Below, one piece after another: positions 16,504-26,107 of a DNA stretch of 64,000 bases. The DNA lies in NCBI GenBank assembly GCA_049514555.1, contig JBEKUY010000003.1:335092-399091 (forward strand), in the 5' to 3' direction. Made by a program: the position numbers and the translations under genes. Position 1 is the first letter of the stretch, and each line of letters opens with the position of its first letter. The stretch is from JBEKUY01 sp049514555 (GTDB lineage Bacteria > Acidobacteriota > Terriglobia > Acidiferrales > UBA7541). Below the pieces are notes generated by a model. That model was given only the letters and a program-made list of their open reading frames with translations. It ran no database searches and was not told the DNA's origin.

Positions 16504-19500
16504 TTACGCACCCTCGTGTGTTGGGGACGGAGAGGAAGGAGTAGCGCTCTTCTTTTCCCGCCCGCTCTGAAGCGTCTTCACTAGGACGTAGAGCACCGGG
16601 ATGAAGACCAAGTTGAGGAAAGTCGAGGCGATCATCCCGCCGAAGACCGTCGTGCCGACCGATCGGCGGCTGATGTGTCCCGCGCCGGTCGCCAGCACGA
16701 GCGGCAAGACTCCCAGGATGAATGCCAGCGAGGTCATCAGGATCGGCCGCAGGCGTATGCGGGCCGCTTCGATCGCGGCATCTACAATCGAGAGGCCCTT
16801 TTCGCGCAGTTGCTCCGCAAACTCCACGATCAGAATCGCGTTCTTGCTCGCCAGGCCGATGAGCATGACGAGCCCCACCTGGCAGTACACGTCGTTCTCC
16901 TGTCCACGCAGAGCTTGCGCGCCGATTGCTCCCAGCAAAGCCATCGGAACGGCCAGTAGGACGATGAAGGGCAGCGAGAAGCTTTCGTACTGCGCCGCCA
17001 GCGTCAGATACACAACGAGCAGGCCGAGGCCAAACAACAGGAACGCTTGCCCGCCGGATTGAATCTCTTCCAATGAAATCCCCGTCCACTCGTAGGCGAA
17101 GCCCGGGGGCAACACCTTCTTCGCCACGGCCTCCATGGCGGCTATCCCCTCGCCCGAGCTGCGTCCCGGCGCGGCCGAGCCGTCGATTTCCGAGGACCGG
17201 AAGAGATTGTAGTGGCTGATGATTTGCGGCGATGCTGTTTGCGTCACCGCCACCAGGTTTTCCAGCGGAATCATCGTGCCGCGGTCGGAGCGCACGTAAT
17301 ATTGGCGAATGTCCCGCGGCTGCGCGCGGAACTCCTTGTCCGCCTGCACGTACACGCGGTAGGAGCGGTTGTTGAAGTCAAAATCGTTCACGTACACGGA
17401 GCCCATGTACACCTGGAGCGCGTCGGTGATCTGGTTCAGCGGCACTTGCAGCCCTTTGGACTTCTCGCGATCGATCGTGACCAGGAATTGTGGATCGTTG
17501 ACGCTGAAGCTGCTGAACAAGCCGGTGAGTTCGCGGCTGCCATAACCTGCCTGGACGGTTCCTTGCGTGACGTCGGCAAGTTGTTGGAGTGAAGTGCCTC
17601 GCAGATCCTCGACGACGAATTGGAATCCGCCGAAAGTGCCCAGGCCCTCCACCGCAGGTGGCGCGAAGGGAATCACCAGCGCGCCGGAGATTCCCGCGAA
17701 GGCTCCGCGCAGGCGATTGATGACCGCGCCGGCAGAATGCTCATCACCCTTGCGCTTATCGTAATCCTGCAAAGAAGCGAACAGAATGCCCCGATTCGGC
17801 GCCGCCCCCCCGAAGCTGAATCCGGCGACGGCAAATGCCCCTTGGATCTCGGGGACCTTGCTCATGACCGCTTCCGTCTGCCCCAAAATGTTCGTCGTGT
17901 ACTCGAGGGACGCGCCAGGCGGCGCCTGCACTAGGACCATGAAGTACCCGGCGTCCTCCTGCGGAACGAAAGCCTTCGGGACGATCCGATAGACCCAGTA
18001 GGTCAATCCCAGGCCGGCCAAAAAGAGGGCCAGGGCAACGATCTTGTGCCGCAAGATGCCGCGGAGGCTGGCCTGGTAGCCGCGGGTGAAGCTGGCCAAT
18101 CCCCGGTTGACTCCGCTGAATACGCGGCTCTTCCGCTTGTGGCGGGTATGCCCCAGGAACAGCGCGGAAAGCGAGGGCGTCAGCGTCAATGCGTTGAACG
18201 CGGAGATGGAGATGGAAAACGCGATCGTCAGCGCAAATTGCCGGAAGAGAATTCCCGTGGTGCCGGGGAACAAGGCGACCGGAAGAAAAACCGCCACCAG
18301 AACCAGCGACGTGGCGATCACCGCGCCCGTCACTTCCTTCATGGCCGCCGACGCTGCGTTGTGCGGCTCGCTGATGCCTTCGGCGATGTGGCGCTGCACG
18401 TTTTCGATCACCACGATGGCGTCGTCAACGACCAGCCCGGTGGCCAGCGTAATGCCGAACAGCGTCAGCGTGTTGATGGAGAATCCGAAAAGCTTCACAA
18501 AGGCGAACGTCCCGATCAGCGAGACCGGAATCGTGACCGCCGGGATGAAGGTGCTTCGCCAATCCTGCAGGAAAATGAAGATCACCAGGATGACGAGAAG
18601 GATGGCTTGGATCAAAGTGATGAGAACTTCGCGGATGGATTCGCCGACCACGGTGGTCGTGTCGAAGGCCATCGCGTATTTCATTCCGGGCGGGAAGCGC
18701 TTCGAGAGACGCTCCAGTTCAGCCTTCGCCGCTTGGTCCACCGCCAGCGCGTTCGCGCCCGGCAACTGCGTCACGGCGAAACCGGTGGCGTCATGCCCAT
18801 TGAAGCGCAAGTTCGCGCTGTAGTCTTCGGCGCCCAACTCGGCGCGGCCCACGTCCCTTAGCCGGACGAGCGTGCCGTCCGAGCCCGTCTTCAAGACGAT
18901 GTTTTCAAACTCCGCCGGCTCCACTAGGCGTCCGATCGCCCGCACGCTGATCTGGACCATCTGGCCCGGTTGTGTGGGAGGCTGGCCGATCTGGCCCGCG
19001 GCGACTTGCACGTTTTGTTCCTGCAAAGCGGCCAAAACGTCGGTCGCAGTCAAGCCGCGCGAAGCCATGCGCAGGGGATCGAGCCACAGGCGCATCGAGT
19101 ACTTTCTTTCGCCGAAAATGAAGACGTCGGCCACGCCGGGAACCCGTTTAAGCGCATCCCGAACGTAGAGATCCAGATAGTTGCTGAGAAAGAGGCTGTC
19201 GTATTCGCCGTGCTCGGCATACACGCCGACACCGAACACGAACCCGGCCCCAGACTTGGAAATGTAGATTCCCGTCGTTTTGACTTCGTTGGGAAGTCTG
19301 CCGAGAGCGGCGTTCACCCGGTTTTGCACGTCCACGGCCGCCAGGTCCACGTTTCGAGTGATGTCGAACGTAACGTTGATCGAGCTCGAGCCGTCGTTGC
19401 CGCTCGAGGAGGTCATATACTTCATGCCCTCGACGCCGTTGATCTGCTGCTCGATCACCGTGGTCACCGACGTCTCGACAGTTTGTGCGTTCGCTCCGTT

Positions 19501-19650
19501 ATAAAAGCTGTTCACAGAAACTACTGGCGGCGCCAGGGTGGGGAATTCAGCCACGGGCAGATTGGGGATGGCGATGGCTCCCGCGAGAATGATCAGCAGC
19601 GCGCAGACGGTGGCGAAGATGGGGCGCCGTATGAAAAAATCTACGAACAC
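16504..19650 (-). CDS. RND multidrug efflux pump, inner-membrane subunit (HAE1 type)
   Basis: 1048 residues, the normal length for AcrB/MexF-like proton antiporters. It begins MFVDFFIRRPIFATV and shows the family signatures GVEGMKYMTSSSGND, NRVNAAL, the membrane aspartates in TLFGITLATGLVVDDAIVV, and the second-half IGLASKNAILIVEF. Twelve membrane segments and two large periplasmic loops are expected. It pumps hydrophobic drugs or toxins out of the inner membrane or periplasm together with the adaptor encoded 53 bp upstream and an outer-membrane channel not encoded here. The start codon is GTG. Confidence 0.97.
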   Translation of the reverse strand: MFVDFFIRRPIFATVCALLIILAGAIAIPNLPVAEFPTLAPPVVSVNSFYNGANAQTVETSVTTVIEQQINGVEGMKYMTSSSGNDGSSSINVTFDITRNVDLAAVDVQNRVNAALGRLPNEVKTTGIYISKSGAGFVFGVGVYAEHGEYDSLFLSNYLDLYVRDALKRVPGVADVFIFGERKYSMRLWLDPLRMASRGLTATDVLAALQEQNVQVAAGQIGQPPTQPGQMVQISVRAIGRLVEPAEFENIVLKTGSDGTLVRLRDVGRAELGAEDYSANLRFNGHDATGFAVTQLPGANALAVDQAAKAELERLSKRFPPGMKYAMAFDTTTVVGESIREVLITLIQAILLVILVIFIFLQDWRSTFIPAVTIPVSLIGTFAFVKLFGFSINTLTLFGITLATGLVVDDAIVVIENVQRHIAEGISEPHNAASAAMKEVTGAVIATSLVLVAVFLPVALFPGTTGILFRQFALTIAFSISISAFNALTLTPSLSALFLGHTRHKRKSRVFSGVNRGLASFTRGYQASLRGILRHKIVALALFLAGLGLTYWVYRIVPKAFVPQEDAGYFMVLVQAPPGASLEYTTNILGQTEAVMSKVPEIQGAFAVAGFSFGGAAPNRGILFASLQDYDKRKGDEHSAGAVINRLRGAFAGISGALVIPFAPPAVEGLGTFGGFQFVVEDLRGTSLQQLADVTQGTVQAGYGSRELTGLFSSFSVNDPQFLVTIDREKSKGLQVPLNQITDALQVYMGSVYVNDFDFNNRSYRVYVQADKEFRAQPRDIRQYYVRSDRGTMIPLENLVAVTQTASPQIISHYNLFRSSEIDGSAAPGRSSGEGIAAMEAVAKKVLPPGFAYEWTGISLEEIQSGGQAFLLFGLGLLVVYLTLAAQYESFSLPFIVLLAVPMALLGAIGAQALRGQENDVYCQVGLVMLIGLASKNAILIVEFAEQLREKGLSIVDAAIEAARIRLRPILMTSLAFILGVLPLVLATGAGHISRRSVGTTVFGGMIASTFLNLVFIPVLYVLVKTLQSGREKKSATPSSPSPTHEGA

Positions 19651-19703
19651 TCTTCGATCGACCTTTCCAAAGCAACTGCGGTAAACCGACAGCCTTCAGG
19701 AGA

Positions 19704-20873
19704 TCAGGAAGAAGGTTTTCCACCTGAATCGGCGGGCATCTCCGTGACGGGCATCCCATCGACAAGGATTTGCGTGCCTTCCACGATGACACGGTCGCCT
19801 TCTTTGAGGCCGGCCAGCACCGGGTACTGGTTGTCCGTCAATTCCCCGAGCTGCACTCTCTTCTGGCGCGCCACAAGCGATTTTCCCTGGGTCTCGGCAA
19901 CGAACACGAAGAACTCGCCGTTGATTCGCGATGCGGCCAACACCGGAATCACGGGCCCCGGACGCGCTCCCCAGATCACCCGGGCGCGAGCGAACTGAGA
20001 CGTCCGCAGCGCTCCCGAGCTGTTTTTCACGATGGCTTTCGCAAGGACCGATTGCGTGCCGTTGTCCACCTCGGGAGAAACAAAACTGATGCGGCTCTCC
20101 GCCAGGGCATTGCCCGCGGTGTCGAGGAGTTGAACCGTCTGCCCCAGTTTCAGGCTCTTCGAATGCTCGACGGGGATGTTGACGTACAGTTCGAGGTTCC
20201 CGAGTTCATCGACGGTGGTGAGCAGCGTGGAGGTCGTCACCCGGTCGCCCACGCGCACGGGAATATCGCCCACCATGCCGTCGCTCGGCGCGACGACGCG
20301 GTAATAGTGCAACTGCACCTGCTGTTCGCTGACTTGCGCGTCCAGGGACTTGAGCTGCTGCTGGGCCGTGTCGATGCTCGTCTGCGCCTGATCGAACTCC
20401 TGCTTGCTGACAACCCCTGCCTCGTACAGTTTTTTCGTGCGGTCCCACTGGATCTGCGCGTACTGCACGTTCGCCACCTGGGCGGCGCGCGCGGCTTCCT
20501 GGCTGTGCACCGTGGCTTGTTGCTTCAGCGGGTCGATCTCCAGGAGCGGCGTGCCCGCGGCCACCCGGTCCCCCGACTTCACGAAAATCTGCGTGATCTG
20601 TCCTTCGACCTGCGGATTCAGAACGCTGGAATGCCTGGATTTCAATGTCGCCAGGTATTCCGAGGACTCCGCAACCGGAACCGACCGGACCACGGAGGTC
20701 CTCACCGGCATCGCCGGAGGACCCTGATTGCCACCCGGATCCTTGGCCTTGCACCCACCGCCGAGCGCAGCAAGCCCGCAGAGAAACGCGAGCACTCGAA
20801 GTGGACTGCCTTTAACTTCCAAGAACCGGACGAGGTGCCGATTCTCGCGACTGGGTCGGTTCATGGCGATCAT
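19704..20873 (-). CDS. RND efflux periplasmic adaptor (membrane fusion protein)
   Basis: 389 residues from the ATG at 20873; an ATG at 20864 is equally possible because GGAG lies just ahead of both. A hydrophobic stretch ending AALGGGCKAK suggests a lipoprotein signal, though the lipobox is imperfect. The lipoyl-like halves (LNPQVEGQITQIFVKSGDRV and VAPSDGMVGDIPVRVGDRV) flank an alpha hairpin with IQWDRTKKLYEAGVVSKQEFDQA. The beta-barrel follows. The open frame reaches 21209, but the upstream 112 codons show no family similarity. Co-transcribed with the pump gene. Confidence 0.93.
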   Translation of the reverse strand: MIAMNRPSRENRHLVRFLEVKGSPLRVLAFLCGLAALGGGCKAKDPGGNQGPPAMPVRTSVVRSVPVAESSEYLATLKSRHSSVLNPQVEGQITQIFVKSGDRVAAGTPLLEIDPLKQQATVHSQEAARAAQVANVQYAQIQWDRTKKLYEAGVVSKQEFDQAQTSIDTAQQQLKSLDAQVSEQQVQLHYYRVVAPSDGMVGDIPVRVGDRVTTSTLLTTVDELGNLELYVNIPVEHSKSLKLGQTVQLLDTAGNALAESRISFVSPEVDNGTQSVLAKAIVKNSSGALRTSQFARARVIWGARPGPVIPVLAASRINGEFFVFVAETQGKSLVARQKRVQLGELTDNQYPVLAGLKEGDRVIVEGTQILVDGMPVTEMPADSGGKPSS

Positions 20874-21172
20874 CTGCTCCGGCAATACAATCCTACATTC
20901 TACGGGATGCCCGGCTACTTTCCAACCGTGAGGCATCCGAATGCCGGCCAAGGGCCGGGACGGAAACCCGTGTCTTAGCGGGTACTCAAAGGGGCGGCCA
21001 ATGCGGCCTGTTTCAGCGCGGTGAGCCGGGTGAACCAGGTTGGTCATGCCGCGCTGGATACCGTCTTGACAAGTCGGGTGGGAAACCCTTACGGTCGAGT
21101 GTTCTTCAGGGGCCCACGTTGCACATCGTGGATGCAAGTCACTCCACACGGATTCAAATGGATGGGAGCACA
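20874..21172. other. Intergenic region between divergent efflux and GH3 genes
   Basis: 299 bp separating two divergent genes, so it should hold both promoters. On the plus strand, TTGACA at 21066-21071 followed after 18 bp by the weak TACGGT (21090-21095) could serve the GH3 gene. I see no confident promoter toward the efflux operon, no regulator gene and no long inverted repeat. Confidence 0.4.
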
Positions 21173-23779
21173 ATGCGAAAACATTTATCGACCTGCGCAG
21201 TTCTGTCACTTCTCGTTTTGAGCGTGATCCCAGCTCTGGCGCAGGCTCCCGCCCGCGCTAAGGAGCAGACCGACATGCCTTCAAGCCAAGCACTCGCCTC
21301 CGCGGATATCGAGCGCCGCGTAGATTCCATCCTCGGCCAGATGACGCTCGAGGAGAAGGTGGACCTCATTGGAGGGGTAGACGGCTTCTACATTCGTGAC
21401 GTGCCGAGGCTCGGCGTGCCGCGCCTGAAAATGACCGACGGCCCGATTGGCGTGCGCAACTACGGGCCGGCCACGGTGATGGCGGGCGGGATTTCGCTGG
21501 CCGCCACTTGGAATCCGGCGCTGGCCCAGCGCGTGGGCGCCCAGATCGCCCGGGACGCCCGCGCCAAGGGCGTTCATTTCCTGCTGGGGCCGGGCGTGAA
21601 CATCTACCGCGCGCCGATGAACGGGCGCAATTTCGAGTATTTCGGCGAGGACCCATTTCTGGCCTCGCGCATCGCCGTGGGTTACATCGAAGGCGTGCAA
21701 AGCCAGGGCGTGAGCGCCACGATCAAACACTTCATGGGCAACAACTCCGAGTTCCTGCGGCACGACAGCGACTCCATCATTGGCGAACGCGCCATGCGCG
21801 AGATTTACCTGCCGGTGTTCGAGGCGGCCGTGAAGGAAGCGCACGTCGGCGCCATCATGGATTCCTACAACCTGACCAACGGCCAGCACATGACGCAGAA
21901 CGGTTATCTGAACACGGACGTCGTGAAAAACGATTGGGGTTTCCGCGGCATCATCATGTCCGATTGGGACGCCACCTACGACGGTGTGGCCGCTGCGAAT
22001 GGCGGCCTGGATTTGGAGATGCCCTCCGGCAAATTCATGAATCGCGCGGCGTTGCTGCCCGCCATCCAAGAGGGCAAAGTTTCGGTGGACACAATTGACG
22101 ACAAGGTGCGGCGGATCTTGCGCACGGCCATCGAATTCGGCTGGTTCGACCGCGAGCAGACCGACTTCTCCATCCCGCGTTACAGCGAGCAGGGACGCGA
22201 AGCAGCCCTCCAGGCGGCGCGCGAAGGCATGGTCTTGCTGAAGAATGACGGCAATTTGCTGCCGCTGGCCAAGACGAAGATCAAGTCCATCGCGGTCATC
22301 GGGCCCGACGCCTATCCTGCCCAGCCCGTCGGAGGAGGCAGCGCCCAGGCGCGCCCGTTTGCTGCATTGAGCTTCCTCGAAGGACTGAGCAATTATTTCG
22401 GCACGAAGATTCCCACGTACTATGCGCGCGGCGTACCGGCCTTGGGTGATCTTGCCCAGGCCACCGAGTTCTCAACCGCCGCGACAAACGGACAGCCGGG
22501 CTTACGGGTGGAAGTCTTCGACAACGCGGACTTGTCCGGCACGCCGGTGGCCACCCACATCGACCGGCACGTCAATCTGCCGGGTGGATTCGCCCCGGCG
22601 GACTACACCTCGGGAAGCGTCGATTTCAGCTCTTTCTCCACTCCGAAGCTGACCTCGGCGCGCTGGAGTGGTTACTACACTCCGGAAGCCGCCGGCACGT
22701 ATAGCGTCATCGTTCAGGGCGGGGGAGAGCGCGGAGGCTACCGTCTCTACCTGGACGACATGCTGGTTGTTGATGCCTGGCAGGTGGCCAAGCAGTTGGT
22801 CAGCGAAATCAGCGTTTCACTCACTGCGGCGCCACACAAGATCTTGCTCGAGCAGTACCGTACCCGGAGCTTTGGCCTGCCTCGCCTGCGGCTCGCCATC
22901 GCGCGGCAGGGCAGTCTGGTTGAGCCGGACGCCAGGGCCATGGCCGCGAAGGCGGATGTCGTCGTTGTCGCGGCCGGCTTTGACCCGGACACCGAGAGCG
23001 AAGGTTCAGACCGCACGTTCCAGCTTCCTCCCGGTCAGGACGAGCTAATCCGCGAGATGGCTGCGGTAAACAAGAACACGATTGTGGTGGTGACCTCCGG
23101 AGGAAGCGTGGACATGAATGGCTGGCTCGACCGGGTCCCCGCGCTGATCGAGGCGTGGTTTCCAGGGCAGGAAGGCGGCACCGCGCTGGCCGAGATTCTT
23201 TTCGGTGACGTGAATCCCGCGGGCCGCTTGCCGGTCACGTTCGAACGCCGGTGGGAAGACAACCCGGTCCACGACAGCTACTATCTCGAGCCGGGCAGCA
23301 ATCGGGTCGTGTACAAAGAAGGCATATTCGTGGGTTATCGCGGCTACGAGCATAACGACACGAAGCCGCTGTTCCCCTTCGGCTACGGGCTATCCTATAC
23401 CTCGTTCAAGTACGGCAATCTGGCCGTCACGCCTGCCAGCACCGCCAACGGAAACGTGAGCGTGTCGTTCGACGTGACCAACACCGGCGCCCGCGAAGGC
23501 GCCGATGTCGCGCAGGTCTATGTGCGAAACAAGCACGCCAAGGTGCCGGTGCCGCCCAAGGAGCTGAAGGGTTTTCAGAAAGTGAGCCTGCGGCCCGGCG
23601 AGACGCGGCGAGTGACGGTGGCCTTGAATCGCCGGTCGCTCTCTTACTACGACACGGAGGCCAAGCAGTGGCGCGCCGATCCCGGCGATTTCGAGGTGCT
23701 TGTCGGCCGTTCCAGCGAGCAGATCGAATTGCATGCCACGCTCACGCTGACAGCCGCGCCAGCGTCTGCCAGCAAGTAA
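21173..23779 (+). CDS. Glycoside hydrolase family 3 with PA14 insert (beta-glucosidase-like)
   Basis: 868 residues from the ATG at 21173, preceded by GGGAG. Upstream in-frame codons from 21119 are not needed. A signal peptide (LSLLVLSVIPALAQ) sends it to the periplasm or outside. The GH3 N-domain runs to about residue 330, with nucleophile Asp264 in IIMSDWDATYDG and substrate-site KHFMGNNSE. The second domain is split by a PA14 domain (about residues 443-580, GLRVEVFDNADLSG...). A fibronectin-III-like domain closes the protein. It releases terminal glucose or xylose from plant oligosaccharides; the exact sugar is not predictable. Confidence 0.95.
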   Translation: MRKHLSTCAVLSLLVLSVIPALAQAPARAKEQTDMPSSQALASADIERRVDSILGQMTLEEKVDLIGGVDGFYIRDVPRLGVPRLKMTDGPIGVRNYGPATVMAGGISLAATWNPALAQRVGAQIARDARAKGVHFLLGPGVNIYRAPMNGRNFEYFGEDPFLASRIAVGYIEGVQSQGVSATIKHFMGNNSEFLRHDSDSIIGERAMREIYLPVFEAAVKEAHVGAIMDSYNLTNGQHMTQNGYLNTDVVKNDWGFRGIIMSDWDATYDGVAAANGGLDLEMPSGKFMNRAALLPAIQEGKVSVDTIDDKVRRILRTAIEFGWFDREQTDFSIPRYSEQGREAALQAAREGMVLLKNDGNLLPLAKTKIKSIAVIGPDAYPAQPVGGGSAQARPFAALSFLEGLSNYFGTKIPTYYARGVPALGDLAQATEFSTAATNGQPGLRVEVFDNADLSGTPVATHIDRHVNLPGGFAPADYTSGSVDFSSFSTPKLTSARWSGYYTPEAAGTYSVIVQGGGERGGYRLYLDDMLVVDAWQVAKQLVSEISVSLTAAPHKILLEQYRTRSFGLPRLRLAIARQGSLVEPDARAMAAKADVVVVAAGFDPDTESEGSDRTFQLPPGQDELIREMAAVNKNTIVVVTSGGSVDMNGWLDRVPALIEAWFPGQEGGTALAEILFGDVNPAGRLPVTFERRWEDNPVHDSYYLEPGSNRVVYKEGIFVGYRGYEHNDTKPLFPFGYGLSYTSFKYGNLAVTPASTANGNVSVSFDVTNTGAREGADVAQVYVRNKHAKVPVPPKELKGFQKVSLRPGETRRVTVALNRRSLSYYDTEAKQWRADPGDFEVLVGRSSEQIELHATLTLTAAPASASK

Positions 23780-23809
23780 GCGCGAAAGACGCTAAGGATG
23801 CGCTAGGTC

Positions 23810-24358
23810 CTACCTCTTCTGGAAGATATCGACCGAGGCGCGCGTGGTTTCCCACTCCAAGCGCAGCTCGCAAACGTCGTTGCTCGGGTGAAACGAGATC
23901 GTGAGGTTTTCGACCGGCGCCGCGAGCTTTTCCACTTTCATGTCCACACGGGCGAAGTCATCCCCTGCGCCCGGATAAGGGATGCCCCACTCACCGGTCT
24001 TCTTGCTGATGATCAGGGTCCACTTGTCTTCGTTGGGGATGGTGAAGAGGGTGTAGCTCCCCGCAGGAACGGCTTTACCACCGACGATCAGGTCGGCGCC
24101 GGTCACGAACGTAGTCGCCTCGTTCGCGCCCGCGCGCCACACCTGCCCGTAGGGCACCAGTCCACCGTAAATCTTTCGACCCTTCATGCGCGGACTGGAG
24201 TAGTCCACTGTAATCGTCTTGCCGCTAGCCAACTTGCATTCGGCTTTGGCCGGCGGGCTCGCACGCTTGCTCTTGTCCATCTGGGCCAGGCCCGCTGTGG
24301 TCAGGACCGCGAGGCCCAGAAGAAGCCCGGTACAAAACGCAACGATTCGCTTCTGCAT
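23810..24358 (-). CDS. Exported DUF2911 protein
   Basis: 182 residues with a signal peptide (VAFCTGLLLGLAVLTTAGLAQ). The DUF2911 core includes VDYSSPRMKGRKIYG, LVPYGQVWRAGANEATTF and the end of the domain, ENLTISFHPSNDVCELRLEWE. The family is small, secreted and of unknown function, found mainly in Bacteroidetes, Acidobacteria and relatives. GAGGAG lies eight bases before the start. It converges on the GH3 gene with 30 bp between. Confidence 0.85.
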   Translation of the reverse strand: MQKRIVAFCTGLLLGLAVLTTAGLAQMDKSKRASPPAKAECKLASGKTITVDYSSPRMKGRKIYGGLVPYGQVWRAGANEATTFVTGADLIVGGKAVPAGSYTLFTIPNEDKWTLIISKKTGEWGIPYPGAGDDFARVDMKVEKLAAPVENLTISFHPSNDVCELRLEWETTRASVDIFQKR

Positions 24359-24534
24359 ATTCTCTCCTCAGTTAGAGTTGCGAAGTGATTCGCTTGCAGG
24401 CGGCCATACGCCGGCCACCTGTCCCTTGCATCTTACGCCCTCTCCGCGCCATTGGCGCCAGTGGCATCGAGAAAAGCGGCGAGCGCGGGCAGCCCGTCAT
24501 CGTCAGTCCCCGGAACGGTCGCGCGCAGCCGGCA

Positions 24535-24876
24535 CTACTTGTTTCTGATCGCCGCAGCAAAATCAAACCGCCCCAGGTAGACCGGCTTCGACACGGGCGG
24601 CGCCGACTTGCTGAAATCAACGGGGTAGGGCGAAGGATCCGACGTCGGGAATCCCCACACGTCTCCCGTCTTCATGTTCACCATGACCTTGCCCAGGACC
24701 TGGGAATCGCCTCCCGGCGAACGCAGCATCCACGTTCCCGGCTCGATGTAGAAGTCGTAACGGTACGACTCCTGCGCCTCCACCTTCTGCGCCGTCACAT
24801 ACGGCCGCACCGCAATGATCCCGAGCAGCACTGCGATCGCAATGAGTATCGCCTTCGTACTCCGGTCAATGGTCAT
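24535..24876 (-). CDS. Hypothetical membrane-anchored protein
   Basis: 113 residues from ATG 24876, six bases after GAGGGGGG. One N-terminal membrane anchor (TKAILIAIAVLLGIIAVRPYVTA) precedes a soluble domain with YRYDFYIEPGTWMLRSPGGDSQVLGKVMVNMKTGDVWGF. The domain looks like a short beta sheet. Proteins of this type, single anchor plus 'KTGDVWGFP' ending, are common but uncharacterised. It lies alone on the minus strand. Confidence 0.65.
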   Translation of the reverse strand: MTIDRSTKAILIAIAVLLGIIAVRPYVTAQKVEAQESYRYDFYIEPGTWMLRSPGGDSQVLGKVMVNMKTGDVWGFPTSDPSPYPVDFSKSAPPVSKPVYLGRFDFAAAIRNK

Positions 24877-24900
24877 GGTTCCCCCCTCGTGGCTCGCCAA

Positions 24901-25252
24901 TCAGAATGTTGCAGTAAAGAGATCTCACAGGCGTTGGCTCCGCCAACAACTATATTACTTCGAAAGATTCGGCCTGGAGAATTGTAGGGCCCGGATCCCC
25001 CACGTTCGCAAGAACGCCCGAAATTACTTTTGTGGGCATGCTCTTTTTGTGAAGATGGCCGACTTCTCAAAAGGAAAAACCTGCTTGGAACATCTGGACT
25101 CTCTTAATTGGCAGCTAAGCGGTTGCTGCGCTTTTCCTTCCGCCTGAAAAGAGTGAGTGGAACGGCGATCCCTTCGCAAACTTTGTATCTAGTTGGAGAT
25201 GAGCGGACAGCGCCGTGAGGGGTGCGAGCGGCAGGTGTAGAATTGCGCGGGT
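24901..25252. other. 352-bp region without a recognised gene
   Basis: Separates divergent genes. Only short ORFs cross it, none with coding signature. It is less GC-rich than its surroundings between 24945 and 25140. No inverted repeat or clear promoter was found. Confidence 0.3.
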
Positions 25253-26053
25253 ATGAGCGAGATACGGATTGGGACGAGCGCGTTTACGGCGGCGGGTTGG
25301 GAAGGGACGTTCTACCCGAAGGGCCTTCCGCCGCGGGAGCAGCTTTCCTACTACGCGACGCAGTTCGACACCGTGGAACTGGATAATACGTTTTACCGGA
25401 CGCCGGCGACTTCCACGGTGAAAGGCTGGTACGCGAAGACGCCGCCGGGGTTTCTGTTTGCGGCGAAGGTGCCGCAGGTGATCACGCATGAAAAAGTGCT
25501 GGTGGATTGCGAGGCGGACCTGAAGCACTTCCTGGAGACGATGGACGAGCTGAAGGAGAAGTTGGGGCCGCTGCTGTTTCAGTTCGGGTACTTCAATACA
25601 TCTAAATTCAAGAGCGGGACGGAATTCCTGGCACGGTTGAAGCCGTTCCTGAAAACACTGCCGAAGGGCTATCGGTTTGCGGTGGAAATCCGGAACAAGA
25701 CTTGGCTGGATGCGCGGTTTGCGGAGACGCTGCGCGAGCGCGGCGTGGCGCTGGCGCTGATCGACCAGAACTGGATGCCACGCCCGTGGGAGATGAAGGA
25801 CAAGTTTGACCCGATCACGGCGGACTTCACCTACGTGCGGTGGCTGGGCGACCGCAAGGGCATCGAAGAACAAACGAAAACGTGGGATAGGACGATCGTC
25901 GACCGGCGCGGGGACCTGGCGAATTGGGCGGAGCTGTTCCGGGAGTTCGTGCGGCGGAATTTGAAGGTTTTGGCCTATGCAAACAATCACTATGCGGGAC
26001 ACGCGCCGGACACGGTGAAATTGTTCCGGGAGTTGTACGAAAAGAGGAAGTAG
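25253..26053 (+). CDS. DUF72 (YecE-like) TIM-barrel protein
   Basis: 266 residues of the DUF72 family: IRIGTSAFTAAGWEGTFYP at the start, then FDTVELDNTFYRTP, GFLFAAKVPQVITHEK, GYRFAVEIRNKTW and the end VLAYANNHYAGHAPDTVK. The fold is a TIM barrel. The biochemical role is unproven, although structural similarity to nucleases or sugar-binding barrels has been discussed. No signal peptide. It stands 54 bp ahead of the GH51 gene on the same strand and may be co-transcribed with it. Confidence 0.92.
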   Translation: MSEIRIGTSAFTAAGWEGTFYPKGLPPREQLSYYATQFDTVELDNTFYRTPATSTVKGWYAKTPPGFLFAAKVPQVITHEKVLVDCEADLKHFLETMDELKEKLGPLLFQFGYFNTSKFKSGTEFLARLKPFLKTLPKGYRFAVEIRNKTWLDARFAETLRERGVALALIDQNWMPRPWEMKDKFDPITADFTYVRWLGDRKGIEEQTKTWDRTIVDRRGDLANWAELFREFVRRNLKVLAYANNHYAGHAPDTVKLFRELYEKRK

Positions 26054-26107
26054 TCTTTCTGCATTGGCTTTGCAAGGGCGAAGACAATGCGGTCCTGGAG
26101 ATCCTCG

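Noticed and set aside
18046..18861. Long plus-strand frames inside the RND pump gene.
   Set aside because: They are complementary shadows; the minus-strand product is a complete, conserved pump.
19704..21209. The 501-codon frame of the RND adaptor taken as the full gene.
   Set aside because: Codons upstream of 20873 have no family similarity and the signal sequence would lie far inside the protein.
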